A stretch of DNA of 64,000 nt from Pelagibacterium sp. (GTDB taxonomy: Bacteria; Pseudomonadota; Alphaproteobacteria; Rhizobiales; Devosiaceae), in the NCBI GenBank assembly GCA_002723255.1, contig PBNW01000018.1:1-64000 (forward strand), read 5' to 3'. A program made the translations under genes and the position numbers. The notes under the pieces were generated by a model, which was not told the DNA's origin, made no database searches, and saw nothing but the letters and a program-made list of their open reading frames with translations. How positions within the stretch are numbered: the first letter of the stretch is position 1; the number at the start of each line of letters is the position of its first letter. Below are positions 20,919 to 30,390 of this stretch, piece after piece.

Positions 20919-22538
20919 TCAGTCGAGACGCCTGAGGCGGCGGCGCCGGCCCGGCAAGGACAACAGCACCCCCAAAATCAGCATGCCGACCAGTGGCCAA
21001 TGGCGATATTGGGCAAAAAAAGTCGGAGACAGCGGTTGAGCGGGCGTGCCCTTGATGGCACCCACCATACCTTCTGCCATCATTGCGTCGATGCGCCCCA
21101 TGGGGTCGACAATGGCCGAAATGCCGGAATTTGCCGCCCGAACCACCGACTTTCCCTCTTCGACCGCCCTGACCCGTGCATGGTGAAAATGCTGGGCCAG
21201 CCCCATTGATCCATCGAACCATGCGTCATTGGTGAGGACAAGGATGAAGCCCGCTTCATCGACCGATGCACCAAGACTGCCGGGAAACACGATCTCGTAG
21301 CAAATGAGCGGCAGGATGGCGGGCGAGCCAGGCAGGTGAAACAATCTGCGCTCGGCGCCGGCGGCCCAACCCTGCGACCCTTCGGCCAGCTGGGTGATGC
21401 CGAACTGACGCAAAAAGTCGCCAAACGGCAAATATTCGCCGAACGGAACGAGATGGGTCTTGTCGTAGGAGGTGACGACCTCGCCCTCCCCGTTGAAGGC
21501 CAGCACCGAATTGAATGGCTTGGCGCCAGGCACGATCTCACCATTGGCCCCATAGGGCTGGCGGGGCGCGCCGGTCAGAAGCCAGATGTCGTCGGGCAGG
21601 ATGCGGGCGATTCGGGCGAGCAGCTCGGGTTCATCGGACAAAAAGAAGGGAATGGCGGCCTCGGGCCAGACCAGATGTGTGACGTCGCCAAGTGCCTGAT
21701 CGTCAGGATTGGTCTGCATGGTGGACAAATCGAGCAGGCGGCTAACTGTCTCCTCGCGCGCAAAGGTCTGCCATTTGACGTCTTGGGGGATGACCGGCTG
21801 GACGATTCGCAGAACGACGTCCTCGAAGGGCTCGGTCTGCGTCTCATTGAGTCGAAAATTGCCCCAGGCGATCTGGCCGGCGAGCAACCCGAACGCGGCG
21901 AACAAGGGAAGGATGCGGGCAATCAGCGAACGCTCCGCGGCCGGCCACACCAGCGCCGGGGTGGCTGAAATAAGGACGGCCACAAATGTCAGCCCGTAAA
22001 CACCGACAAGGCTGGTTGCCTGCATCATTTCGAGGTTGGCGGTCAGCGCGTAACCCAAGAGATCGAAAGGAAAGCCGGTGAAAAGATAGCCGCGCGCCAG
22101 TTCGGCCAGGGTCAGCGCCGTAGCAAGGGCAAATATCCGTCCAGGCCCGGCCGACCAGAAGAAATGCGCCAGGGCCGTGCCCAGCCCCCAGAAGACCGCA
22201 AGCAGCAGAGCAAGCCCGGCCACGGCAAACGGCATGACGACAAGGAGCCACCCGCCGTCGACAAAGAACGCTGCGCCGATCCAGTGCAGGGCGACGAGGA
22301 AATAGCCAAAGCCGAAGGCAAGCCCGATGCGAAATGCAGGACCCACCACCATGGAACGGATCGAGCGCTTGCGTTCCGCACCATCAAGGGCCCAGACCAG
22401 CACCGGCATTGTGACAAACAGAGCAACAAGAAAAAAGATCGGAGGTGCCGACAGCCCTGCCAACGCACCTGCGAGGACCAGCATCAGGATGCGCCGCCAC
22501 CCATGGGCGAGCATTGCAAACTCGGCAAGAGCGGTCAT
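20919..22538 (-). CDS. lnt: Apolipoprotein N-acyltransferase
   Basis: 539 residues. An N-terminal six-helix membrane part is followed by a nitrilase-like domain whose catalytic triad is visible: Glu in HLVWPEAAIPFF, Lys in SYDKTHLVPFGEYLPFG and Cys in ILPLICYEIVFPG. A final membrane helix anchors the C-terminus. It adds the third acyl chain to lipoproteins at the periplasmic face of the inner membrane. AAGGA five bases before ATG 22538 fixes the start. Confidence 0.96.
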   Translation of the reverse strand: MTALAEFAMLAHGWRRILMLVLAGALAGLSAPPIFFLVALFVTMPVLVWALDGAERKRSIRSMVVGPAFRIGLAFGFGYFLVALHWIGAAFFVDGGWLLVVMPFAVAGLALLLAVFWGLGTALAHFFWSAGPGRIFALATALTLAELARGYLFTGFPFDLLGYALTANLEMMQATSLVGVYGLTFVAVLISATPALVWPAAERSLIARILPLFAAFGLLAGQIAWGNFRLNETQTEPFEDVVLRIVQPVIPQDVKWQTFAREETVSRLLDLSTMQTNPDDQALGDVTHLVWPEAAIPFFLSDEPELLARIARILPDDIWLLTGAPRQPYGANGEIVPGAKPFNSVLAFNGEGEVVTSYDKTHLVPFGEYLPFGDFLRQFGITQLAEGSQGWAAGAERRLFHLPGSPAILPLICYEIVFPGSLGASVDEAGFILVLTNDAWFDGSMGLAQHFHHARVRAVEEGKSVVRAANSGISAIVDPMGRIDAMMAEGMVGAIKGTPAQPLSPTFFAQYRHWPLVGMLILGVLLSLPGRRRRLRRLD

Positions 22539-22839
22539 GGCGGTCCTTGCGCATCGAATCACTGGCCAGAACCGTGACCGTACCGCCCAAGGCGGTCAAC
22601 TCTGTTGCCATTTATCTGGGTGCGCGCACGGTTTTGATAATGCCCCGTACGCCTCGCGAACGTACGGGGCGCTGAGATTGTGGTGCAAACAACCTCTGCC
22701 GGAGGATATCCGGCGCAATTGTCTTAGCGCACTATGACGGGTTTGTCATTTAACAAATGCCCGAAAAATGTGCATATCGCAGGAGCAACCATAATCGTTG
22801 CGGTCAGTTTTTAATCACCTACCGGCTGCGCAATCGCTT
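22539..22839. other. Gap between response regulator and lnt
   Basis: About 300 bases with no credible gene. It contains a perfect hairpin at 22642-22670 (GCCCCGTACG / CGTACGGGGC, nine-base loop), probably the end of the response-regulator transcript and possibly also near the lnt promoter. Confidence 0.5.
22642..22670. terminator. GC-rich 10-bp hairpin downstream of response regulator
   Basis: GCCCCGTACG pairs perfectly with CGTACGGGGC around a nine-base loop, 170 bases beyond the response-regulator stop. It lacks a T run, so termination is inferred from position only. Confidence 0.45.
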
Positions 22840-23769
22840 CTAGAATTCCGCAACAACCTGAAGCGCTTGCACGGCCTTGATCGCGGCCGAAGCTCGGTTC
22901 TCAACGCCGAGTTTGGTGTAAACCTGTTCGAGATGCTTGTTTACGGTCCGGGGGCTGAGCCCGAGAATATCGCCGATGTCCTTGTTTGACTTGCCGCGGG
23001 CAATCCAGAGCAGCACTTCGCTTTCGCGCTGAGTCAATCCAAAAGCCTGGCGCAGGGCATCCTCGGTGCCTTCCGTCCGGGCGCTCGACAGACGGAACAG
23101 ATATTCTTCGCCGGCAACAAGACCCAGAAACGATAACTGCAAACCGGGCGAACCGGCAGCAGCGACATCAAAGCCCCCGCCGGCATCGGGGGAACCACCG
23201 GCGCTCTTCAACCACTCCAGAAAGCGCTCCGACATGGGGCCCTCCTGTTCGGCATCAATGCCCGAGCGCGTCAAGAGGCGGCTGGCCTGCGGCGTCGACC
23301 AGAGCAGCGGCCCCTCGGCGGCAAAGGCCACAAGGTGGCGCCCGGCGGCATCAAGCGCAATGTGTGCGCTTTGCGCGCGTCGGGCATTGGCCAGATGGAC
23401 GCGGATGCGAGCCCTCAATTCATCGACGTTTATGGGCTTTGAGAGATAATCGACCCCACCGCTATCGAGGGCATGGACGATATGCTCGGTCTCGGTCAAA
23501 CCAGTCATGAAGATGATCGGGATGTGGCCGAGGGCAGGCACAGTTTTGAGCCGGCGACACGTTTCAAAGCCGTCAAGGCCCGGCATGACCGCGTCCATGA
23601 GCACCACGTCCGGCGTCACCCGATCGGCAATACCGAGCGCCATTTCTCCTGACCGCGCAACGAGCACGGTCAGGCCGGCATCCTCGAGCGCCGCAGTCAG
23701 GAACCCCAGCGACTCCGGGGAGTCATCGACCAGAAGCACGATATCGTTTTCGCGCTCAATCGGGCTCAT
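22840..23769 (-). CDS. Response regulator with LuxR-type HTH output domain
   Basis: 309 residues. The receiver domain (~8-128) has the acidic pair in VLLVDDSPES, phospho-acceptor Asp59 in VVLMDAVMPGLDG and the Lys in YLSKPINVDEL. A ~100-residue middle region is followed by a LuxR/FixJ-type HTH (LTQRESEVLLWIARGKSNKDI..., with SPRTVNKHLEQVYTKLGV). It overlaps the transporter-kinase gene by 14 bases and is surely its partner. Divergent position relative to urtA suggests that it controls urea uptake genes. Confidence 0.92.
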   Translation of the reverse strand: MSPIERENDIVLLVDDSPESLGFLTAALEDAGLTVLVARSGEMALGIADRVTPDVVLMDAVMPGLDGFETCRRLKTVPALGHIPIIFMTGLTETEHIVHALDSGGVDYLSKPINVDELRARIRVHLANARRAQSAHIALDAAGRHLVAFAAEGPLLWSTPQASRLLTRSGIDAEQEGPMSERFLEWLKSAGGSPDAGGGFDVAAAGSPGLQLSFLGLVAGEEYLFRLSSARTEGTEDALRQAFGLTQRESEVLLWIARGKSNKDIGDILGLSPRTVNKHLEQVYTKLGVENRASAAIKAVQALQVVAEF

Positions 23770-26700
23770 GGCTCATCCGTTCCAGAAGCTCGGCATAGCC
23801 GTCAAAATCGAACACCTCCATATGCCGCCGCAGGGCTTGGACCAGCGGGAGATTTTCGGGGTCGCCGGCCAGTTCGCCAAGCTTGGCATCAATGCCCCGC
23901 ACATGCCCGATCTGTCCCAGGCCGGCAAGGTCGCGCAGGTGCTCGCTGCCCGGAGAGCGCATTTTTTTGGGCCGGACCTCCGCTGCAGGGCCAGGGTTGG
24001 CGTACTCCCAATCGAGCTTGAGGTGGGCGCCGAGTTTGTCGAGCAGCTGATAGAGATCGACAGGTTTGGCCAGTGTGTCGGTGTGGCCGGCATCCCCGCC
24101 CGTCGGGCCGGCGCCATCTCCGATATTGGCCGAAAGCAGAACGATTGGCGCACTGACGGCCCTCTGCCTCAAGGCCGCGGCCAGCGCCCACCCGCTCATG
24201 CCCGGCATGCGGATATCGAGGAAATAGAGGTCCGGGCGAACCGCGTCGAGACGAGAGAGGCAATCGGGGCCATCGACAGCGGTCAGGACCGTAAAGCCGA
24301 GCGGCGTCAGCAATTGGTCCATCACGTCACGATGCTCGGCATTGTCATCGACCACCATGATGGTGCGGCGTTCACCCCTATAGCCCGTCACCCGGCGCCG
24401 GTCCGCACCTGCCTTGGCGAGGCGCTCGACGCGGGCAAGCATCAGCCGTGCCTGAAACCGGGTGCCTGAACCGAGCGCGCTGGAGACGGTGATTTCACCG
24501 CCGAGGGTTTCGGTCAGCAGCCTGGTGATGGTCAACCCCAGCCCGAGACCAGGGGCAAAGCGGGAGCGCTCGGCCTCGCCGCGCACGAAGGGCTCGAAAA
24601 TATGCTGCAGATCGTCTTCGGAAATGCCGCTTCCCGTGTCCGCGACGGTAAAGGTCGCGACCTGGGAGCGATATCCGATTTCGAATGTGATCGTGCCTTC
24701 GGACGTGAACTTGATGGCATTGGACAAGAGATTGACCAGTATCTGACGCAAGCGCTTTTCGTCGGTTCGCACATACTGGGGCAGCATGGGCGAGCGCACA
24801 TGGTTGAACGCGAGTCCCTTGGCCTCCGCCTGCGGCCGGAACATCTCCACGAGCTGGTCGAGGAAGTCCTCGATATTGATCTCGTTGGAATAGACCTGGA
24901 GCCGCCCCGCCTCGATACGCGAGATGTCGAGCAACCCGTCGATCAATCCCGACAGATGCTCGGCGCTGCGGCGGATGGTTTCGACCGAGCCGCGTCGATT
25001 GACGGGAATCTCGCGATCACGCTCGAGGATTTGGGCATAGCCCATAACCGCGTTGAGCGGGGTGCGCAGTTCATGGCTCAATCCAACGACGTAACGGGAC
25101 TTTGCGTTGTTTGCTGCTTCGGCCTTTTCCTTGGCGCGCTGCAGTTCGGCGTCGGTTTTCGAGTGCGCATCGATTTCCTTGAGCAACAAGGTGTTCTGGC
25201 GCGTGCTTTCCTCCTCGGCAACGAGGCGGCTGTCATGGGCAAGCACCAGGAACCAGGTCATGATCCCTGCTGTCACCGAGAAAACGAAAAAGACCACGAG
25301 CAGCGTTCCGCCCACGACATCGGCGGTTTCGGGCGCGTATTGGGCGGCCAGTCCATAGATGAGCGCCAGCGCGCCGCCGAGCATCGATACGGCAACCAGC
25401 GTCGCGATCGCGTATCGCCCCAGACGGGACTGGAGCTTTTCCACGACCCAGCCGGGCAATATTGTGGCGGCCACGGCCTGAGTCTGGGCACGGAAATGGG
25501 CGTGTGGCTTACACATGTCATGGCAGCGCGCATCGAGAGAGCAGCACAGCGAACAGATCGGAGCGGCGTAGGCCGGACACCAGGCCATGTCCTCGGGCTC
25601 GAAAGGGTGTTCGCAGATCGAGCAGGTGAGCGTTTTAAGCTTTTGCCATTGGCGGCGAGGCTTGCGGGCCAGATAATATTTGCCCTTGGTGGCCCAGGCG
25701 AGAGTGGGGGATGCGACAAAGCACACAACCAGCGCGATGTAGGGAGACAAGGCCGCTGCCATGGTGCCGAAGGCTCCGAAATGGGCGGCCAGTGCAATGG
25801 TGGCCGAGAGAAACATCGAGCCGACACCGACGGGATTGACGTCATAGAGGTGGGCACGTTTGAACTCGATCCCCGGCGGGGCCAATCCCAGTGGCTTGTT
25901 GATGAACAGATCGGCGGAAATCGAGCACAGCCAGGCCATGGCAACAATCGAAAAGATGCCAAGCGTTTCTTCGAGAAGCCGGTAGATGCCCAACTCCATC
26001 AACAGCAGCGCGATGGACACATTGAACATCAGCCAGACGACGCGGCCCGGATGGGAATGGGTGAGCCGGGAAAAGAAATTGGACCAGGCGAGCGAGCCCG
26101 CATAGGCGTTCATTACGTTGATCTTGAGCTGGCTTATGACCACGAATACGGCCATGAGCATCAGTGCCAGAAACTCGTTGGGGATCATGTAGCCAAAGGC
26201 GATGGCAAACATGTAGCCCGGCTCGGAAGCGTGTTCGGGCGAAACGCCGGCCGAAAGTGCGAGAAAGGCAAGAAAAGAACCCGCCAAGAGCTTGGGTGCG
26301 CCAACCACCACCCAGCCCGCGCCGGCAAGAAACACCCCCAGTTTGTGCCGCCATTTGGGCATTTTTTCCGCCGGCAGGAAGCGCAGAAAGTCCACCTGCT
26401 CACCGATCTGGGTCATCAGCGCCAGAATGACGGCCGATGCGGCACCGAATTTGGCGACTTCGAAGGGCGCGATTGAGCCCGGTTCGCCCGGCGGCTGGTC
26501 CAGTCCGGTAAAGGCGCGCCAGAGATCGAACTTTTCCCAATCCATGAAGGCTATGAAAAAGAACGGCAGTATGTTGAGGACGATCCAGACCGGCTGGGTC
26601 AGAATCTGGAAGCGCGAGATCATGGTGATCCCATGGGTGACCAGCGGGATCACAACGATCGCCGAAATGATATGGCCGAGCCACAGCGGAATGCCGAAGG

Positions 26701-27127
26701 CCAGTTGCAGGGCGCTCGACATGATCGATGCTTCAATGGCAAAGAGAATGAAGGTGAAGCCCGCATAGATCAGCGAGGTGATGGTCGACCCGATGTAGCC
26801 AAAGCTGGCCCCGCGGGTCAAAAGATCCACATCGACGCCATGGCGCGCCGCATAGCGGGCAATGGGCACTCCCACAAACAGGATCGCTATGGAGGCGACC
26901 GCGATGGCGATCATCGCGTTGGTCGTGCCATAGCTCAGAGTGATGGCGCCACCGATGGCTTCGAGCGCCAGAAACGAAATTGCACCGATTGCCGTCTGGG
27001 AAATGCGGTCGTTGGAAAAGCGCCGCGCCGACTTGGCGGTGAAGCGCAGGGCGTAGTCTTCCAGCGTTTCGTTGGCCACCCAGCGGTTGTATTCGCGCCG
27101 GATGGGGATGATTCTTTGTCGCGCCAT
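23756..27127 (-). CDS. Hybrid sensor: NCS1-family transporter fused to histidine kinase and receiver
   Basis: 1123 residues. Residues ~35-480 are an NCS1 (nucleobase/allantoin/hydantoin) permease-like membrane domain, with LTRGASFGYIGSTITSLIYA and IPLVTHGITMISRFQ. A Cys-rich segment (~502-540, CSICEHPF...CSLCC...C) suggests a zinc knuckle. Two more membrane helices (~575-635), a coiled linker, a HisKA domain with SHELRTP (phospho-His ~685), an ATPase domain (NLLSNAIKF, DTGSGIS, GLGLGL) and a C-terminal receiver (~920-1032, Asp ~971) follow. The design resembles CbrA/CrbS, where an SLC5 carrier is fused to a kinase, but with NCS1 instead. Likely ligand: urea or a nitrogenous precursor; inferred from position. 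Confidence 0.92.
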   Translation of the reverse strand: MARQRIIPIRREYNRWVANETLEDYALRFTAKSARRFSNDRISQTAIGAISFLALEAIGGAITLSYGTTNAMIAIAVASIAILFVGVPIARYAARHGVDVDLLTRGASFGYIGSTITSLIYAGFTFILFAIEASIMSSALQLAFGIPLWLGHIISAIVVIPLVTHGITMISRFQILTQPVWIVLNILPFFFIAFMDWEKFDLWRAFTGLDQPPGEPGSIAPFEVAKFGAASAVILALMTQIGEQVDFLRFLPAEKMPKWRHKLGVFLAGAGWVVVGAPKLLAGSFLAFLALSAGVSPEHASEPGYMFAIAFGYMIPNEFLALMLMAVFVVISQLKINVMNAYAGSLAWSNFFSRLTHSHPGRVVWLMFNVSIALLLMELGIYRLLEETLGIFSIVAMAWLCSISADLFINKPLGLAPPGIEFKRAHLYDVNPVGVGSMFLSATIALAAHFGAFGTMAAALSPYIALVVCFVASPTLAWATKGKYYLARKPRRQWQKLKTLTCSICEHPFEPEDMAWCPAYAAPICSLCCSLDARCHDMCKPHAHFRAQTQAVAATILPGWVVEKLQSRLGRYAIATLVAVSMLGGALALIYGLAAQYAPETADVVGGTLLVVFFVFSVTAGIMTWFLVLAHDSRLVAEEESTRQNTLLLKEIDAHSKTDAELQRAKEKAEAANNAKSRYVVGLSHELRTPLNAVMGYAQILERDREIPVNRRGSVETIRRSAEHLSGLIDGLLDISRIEAGRLQVYSNEINIEDFLDQLVEMFRPQAEAKGLAFNHVRSPMLPQYVRTDEKRLRQILVNLLSNAIKFTSEGTITFEIGYRSQVATFTVADTGSGISEDDLQHIFEPFVRGEAERSRFAPGLGLGLTITRLLTETLGGEITVSSALGSGTRFQARLMLARVERLAKAGADRRRVTGYRGERRTIMVVDDNAEHRDVMDQLLTPLGFTVLTAVDGPDCLSRLDAVRPDLYFLDIRMPGMSGWALAAALRQRAVSAPIVLLSANIGDGAGPTGGDAGHTDTLAKPVDLYQLLDKLGAHLKLDWEYANPGPAAEVRPKKMRSPGSEHLRDLAGLGQIGHVRGIDAKLGELAGDPENLPLVQALRRHMEVFDFDGYAELLERMSHEPD

Positions 27128-27261
27128 GAATCGTCTAGTTTTTAGCCATTTTATTTGGCTGCACAAAAATTTTCCAACCTCTCCATAGCATGGATTGCAT
27201 TGGAATCACGCGGCTTTTCATGCCCCGGCGCAAGAGTTGGCTCCTGCAATGGCTTCCTGAT

Positions 27262-27277
27262 TACGTCAATCGACGTA
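27262..27277. promoter_or_regulatory. Candidate operator in the kinase-urtA intergenic region
   Basis: TACGTC-AATC-GACGTA is a perfect 16-bp palindrome in the divergent promoter region, about 85 bases upstream of urtA. Two-fold symmetric sites of this size suit dimeric LuxR-type regulators such as the one encoded next door. Confidence 0.5.
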
Positions 27278-27315
27278 TAGGGTCAGCTCAACGAAGTGTC
27301 CCAAAGTCCGGCAAG

Positions 27316-27334
27316 GGCGTCAGTCAATGACGCC
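27316..27334 (+). promoter_or_regulatory. Hairpin in the urtA leader
   Basis: GGCGTCA and TGACGCC pair around GTCAA, 28 bases before the urtA start, extendable by CAAG/CTTG with one bulged base. It may stabilise the mRNA or regulate translation. Confidence 0.4.
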
Positions 27335-27362
27335 TTGGGGAACCAAACTGAGGGACATCACC

Positions 27363-28667
27363 ATGAAGAAATTCAGCGCATCGCGCGCTTTGCTTGCCAC
27401 GGTTCTGGCCGGTGGCATGAGCCTGCCGATGGCGCCGGCCATTGCGCAGGACGAGGGGCCGATCAAGGTCGGGATTCTGCATTCGCTGTCGGGCACGATG
27501 GCGATTTCGGAAACCACGCTCAAAGACGTCATGCTGATGCTCATCGAGCAACAGAATGAGGCCGGTGGCGTGATGGGCCGCCAGCTCGAACCCGTTGTCG
27601 TGGATATCGCTTCGGATTGGCCGCTCGCTGCGGAATTGGCGCGCCGGCTGATCGAAGTCGACGAAGTCGACGCGGTCTTTGGCTGCTGGACATCGGTGTG
27701 CCGCAAATCGGTGCTTCCGGTATTTGAAGAGCTGAACTCGCTGCTGTTCTATCCGGTCCAGTACGAAGGCGAAGAATCCCAGCGCAATGTGTTTTACACC
27801 GGCGCCTCGCCCAACCAGCAAGCGATTCCCGCTGTCGATTATCTGATGAACGAAGAAGGCGTCGAGCGCTGGGTGCTGGCCGGCACAGACTATGTCTATC
27901 CCCAGACCACCAACAAAATCCTCGAGCAGTATCTTCTCGATAGCGGTGTGGCTTCGGAAGACATCATGATCAACTATACCCCGTTCGGGCATTCGGACTG
28001 GCAGACGATCGTATCCGACATCGTGGCCTTCGGCTCGGAAGGCATGAAGACAGCAGTGGTCTCGACCATCAATGGCGATGCCAATGTGCCGTTCTACCGC
28101 GAGCTGGCCAATCAGGGCGTCGCAGCCGAAGACATTCCGGTCGTCGCGTTCTCGGTGGGCGAAGAAGAGCTTTCGGGATTCGACACCGCACCGCTTGTGG
28201 GCCACCTTGCCGCCTGGAACTACTTCATGAGCGTTGAAACGCCCGAGAACGAAGAATTCATTGCCTCATGGCAGGACTTCATCGGCTCGGAAGATCGTGT
28301 GACCAACGACCCGATGGAGGCCCATTACATCGGCTTCAATCTCTGGGTCGATGCCGTCGAGGCGGCAGGAACCACCGATGCCGACGCGGTGATCGAAGCG
28401 ATTGTCGGGCTGGAAACGCCGAACCTGACCGGTGGCATGGCCGAGATGCTGCCCAACCACCACATCACCAAGCCGGTGCTGATCGGTGAAATTCAGGATG
28501 ACGGCCAGTTCTTCGTGGTCTCTGAAACCGACGATCTGGTGCCGGGCGATGCCTGGTCCGACTATCTGCCCGAGTCCGCAATGCTCGAAGCCGATTGGAC
28601 CGACCCGATCATGTGCGGCAACTACAACACCGAAACCGAAACCTGCGGCGGCGGCTCAGCCGAATAG
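27363..28667 (+). CDS. urtA: Urea ABC transporter, periplasmic urea-binding protein
   Basis: 434 residues with a signal peptide (ending PAIAQ). The mature protein matches the UrtA subgroup of the branched-chain amino acid/amide binding family: IKVGILHSLSGTMAISETTLKD, FGCWTSVCRKSVLPVFEE, LLFYPVQYEGEESQRNVFYTG and GSEDRVTNDPMEAHYIGF. It captures urea in the periplasm. GAGGG eight bases before ATG 27363. First gene of the urt-ure operon. Confidence 0.97.
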   Translation: MKKFSASRALLATVLAGGMSLPMAPAIAQDEGPIKVGILHSLSGTMAISETTLKDVMLMLIEQQNEAGGVMGRQLEPVVVDIASDWPLAAELARRLIEVDEVDAVFGCWTSVCRKSVLPVFEELNSLLFYPVQYEGEESQRNVFYTGASPNQQAIPAVDYLMNEEGVERWVLAGTDYVYPQTTNKILEQYLLDSGVASEDIMINYTPFGHSDWQTIVSDIVAFGSEGMKTAVVSTINGDANVPFYRELANQGVAAEDIPVVAFSVGEEELSGFDTAPLVGHLAAWNYFMSVETPENEEFIASWQDFIGSEDRVTNDPMEAHYIGFNLWVDAVEAAGTTDADAVIEAIVGLETPNLTGGMAEMLPNHHITKPVLIGEIQDDGQFFVVSETDDLVPGDAWSDYLPESAMLEADWTDPIMCGNYNTETETCGGGSAE

Positions 28668-28685
28668 GCCGAACATTTCGCTTTT

Positions 28686-28713
28686 GCCGGGGACGGGTCG
28701 TCCCGCCCCCGGC
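28686..28713 (+). terminator. urtA-urtB intercistronic hairpin
   Basis: A 12-bp stem with one A-C mismatch (GCCGGGG-A-CGGG against CCCG-C-CCCCGGC) closes a TCGT tetraloop. There is no T run. Stems like this after a binding-protein gene usually block 3' decay or attenuate read-through so that the binding protein is made in excess. Confidence 0.6.
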
Positions 28714-28776
28714 TCTGCTGTCAACATTGACCAGAAATCCTTCCGACCGGCTCGATTGTGAAAGGGGATCGCGATC

Positions 28777-30390
28777 ATGCGCAGTCTCAATCGGCTCACC
28801 AGATATCTTTCTCTAATGGTTTTTCTCGCGCTCGCCGTTCTTGCGGCTGGTAGCGCGCGGGCCCAAGGCGTTTCCGAAATCTTGCCCACAATGTATGACG
28901 CCAGCCTTGGCGAACTCGAAGATGCCGTTGCGGCGCTTGTCGCCAGCGGCGAGGACGCGGCGCTGCCGATCCTGCAAGCACTTGGCGAGGGCGAACTCTA
29001 CGAATCCGACACCGGCGGCATCTTCATCGAAACAGGGCGCAACGCCTATGCCGATGCCCTGACCGGCGAGGCGGCCGATCTCGATACGACGGGAGAAATG
29101 AGCGTCATCCGGATCAACAATTCCCTGCGCCGCGATATTGCGGCCGCCGTGGGCAGCCTGACGCTGATGAGCGACAATCCCGGCGCCAGACTGGCCGCAG
29201 CGCGGGAAATGTTTTCCACGGCCGAGCCCGACGCCATTCCGATGCTGGACGAGGCGATTGCCCAGGAAACCGACTCTTCGGTTCTCAGAGTCATGGAGCA
29301 GGCACGGGCCGCCGCCATGCTCAACACCGACGCCAGCGAGGAAGAGATCGCTGATGCCGTTGCGGTCATTTCGGCCCGCGGCGATCGGCAGGCCCTGGCC
29401 ATTCTCAATTCCAGCCTCGCTGGCGCCAGCGATGACCAGCGGCCAGCCATCGAGGCGGGCATGGCCCAGATCAATCAGGCGTTGGCGCTGTGGGGCGTTG
29501 GCCAGAACGTCTGGTATGGCATCTCGCTCGGCTCAGTGCTGCTTCTGGCCGCGATCGGACTTGCCATTACGTTCGGGGTGATGGGGGTCATCAATATGGC
29601 GCATGGCGAGATGGTCATGCTGGGGGCCTATGTCACCTTCGTCATCCAGGAAATCATTCGTACGACCAGCCCGGGCCTGTTCGACTATTCGCTCGCCATC
29701 GCCATACCGATGGCCTTCCTGGTCACGGCGATGATCGGCATCGCCATCGAGCGTGGCGTTATCCGCTGGCTCTATGGCCGACCGCTGGAAACGCTTCTGG
29801 CCACATGGGGGCTTTCACTGATCATCCAGCAGAGCGTGCGCACGATTTTCGGCGCTACAAACCGCGACGTGGGCAATCCCTCCTGGATGTCGGGGGCGTT
29901 CGAGCTGGGGGGGCTGGCAATCACCTGGAACCGCATGTGGATCGTGGTGTTTGCGATCGTTGTGTTTTCCTTGCTGCTGTTGGTCCTCAATCGAACCCCG
30001 CTCGGTCTGCAGATGCGGGCGGTGACCCAGAACCGTCGCATGGCATCGGCCATGGGCATTCGAACCCCATGGGTGGATGCCATGACATTCGGGCTCGGCT
30101 CGGGGGTTGCGGGGTTGGCCGGGGTCGCGTTGAGCCAGATCGACAACGTCTCGCCCAATCTCGGACAGGGCTACATCATCGACAGTTTCATGGTTGTTGT
30201 GTTCGGCGGGGTCGGCAATCTGTGGGGGACACTGGTCGGCGCTCTGACGTTGGGCATCGCCAACAAATTCCTTGAGCCCTATGCCGGAGCGGTGCTGGCC
30301 AAGATCCTGATCCTTGTTCTTATCATCCTGTTCATCCAGCGCCGCCCACGGGGCCTGTTCGCGCTCAAGGGAAGGGCGGTGGAGGCATGA
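28777..30390 (+). CDS. urtB: Urea ABC transporter, permease UrtB
   Basis: 537 residues. A signal sequence and a ~230-residue helical periplasmic N-terminal region precede the LivH-like membrane domain, an arrangement characteristic of UrtB and not of amino-acid permeases. The membrane part includes GLAITFGVMGVINMAHGEM, YGRPLETLLATWGLSLI and GGVGNLWGTLVGALTLG. It forms the channel with UrtC. Its stop overlaps the start of a 40-codon frame. Confidence 0.96.
   Translation: MRSLNRLTRYLSLMVFLALAVLAAGSARAQGVSEILPTMYDASLGELEDAVAALVASGEDAALPILQALGEGELYESDTGGIFIETGRNAYADALTGEAADLDTTGEMSVIRINNSLRRDIAAAVGSLTLMSDNPGARLAAAREMFSTAEPDAIPMLDEAIAQETDSSVLRVMEQARAAAMLNTDASEEEIADAVAVISARGDRQALAILNSSLAGASDDQRPAIEAGMAQINQALALWGVGQNVWYGISLGSVLLLAAIGLAITFGVMGVINMAHGEMVMLGAYVTFVIQEIIRTTSPGLFDYSLAIAIPMAFLVTAMIGIAIERGVIRWLYGRPLETLLATWGLSLIIQQSVRTIFGATNRDVGNPSWMSGAFELGGLAITWNRMWIVVFAIVVFSLLLLVLNRTPLGLQMRAVTQNRRMASAMGIRTPWVDAMTFGLGSGVAGLAGVALSQIDNVSPNLGQGYIIDSFMVVVFGGVGNLWGTLVGALTLGIANKFLEPYAGAVLAKILILVLIILFIQRRPRGLFALKGRAVEA

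Noticed and set aside
27230-27260. Sigma-54 promoter before urtA
   Set aside because: TTGGC followed by TGGC has wrong spacing between the GG and GC dinucleotides.
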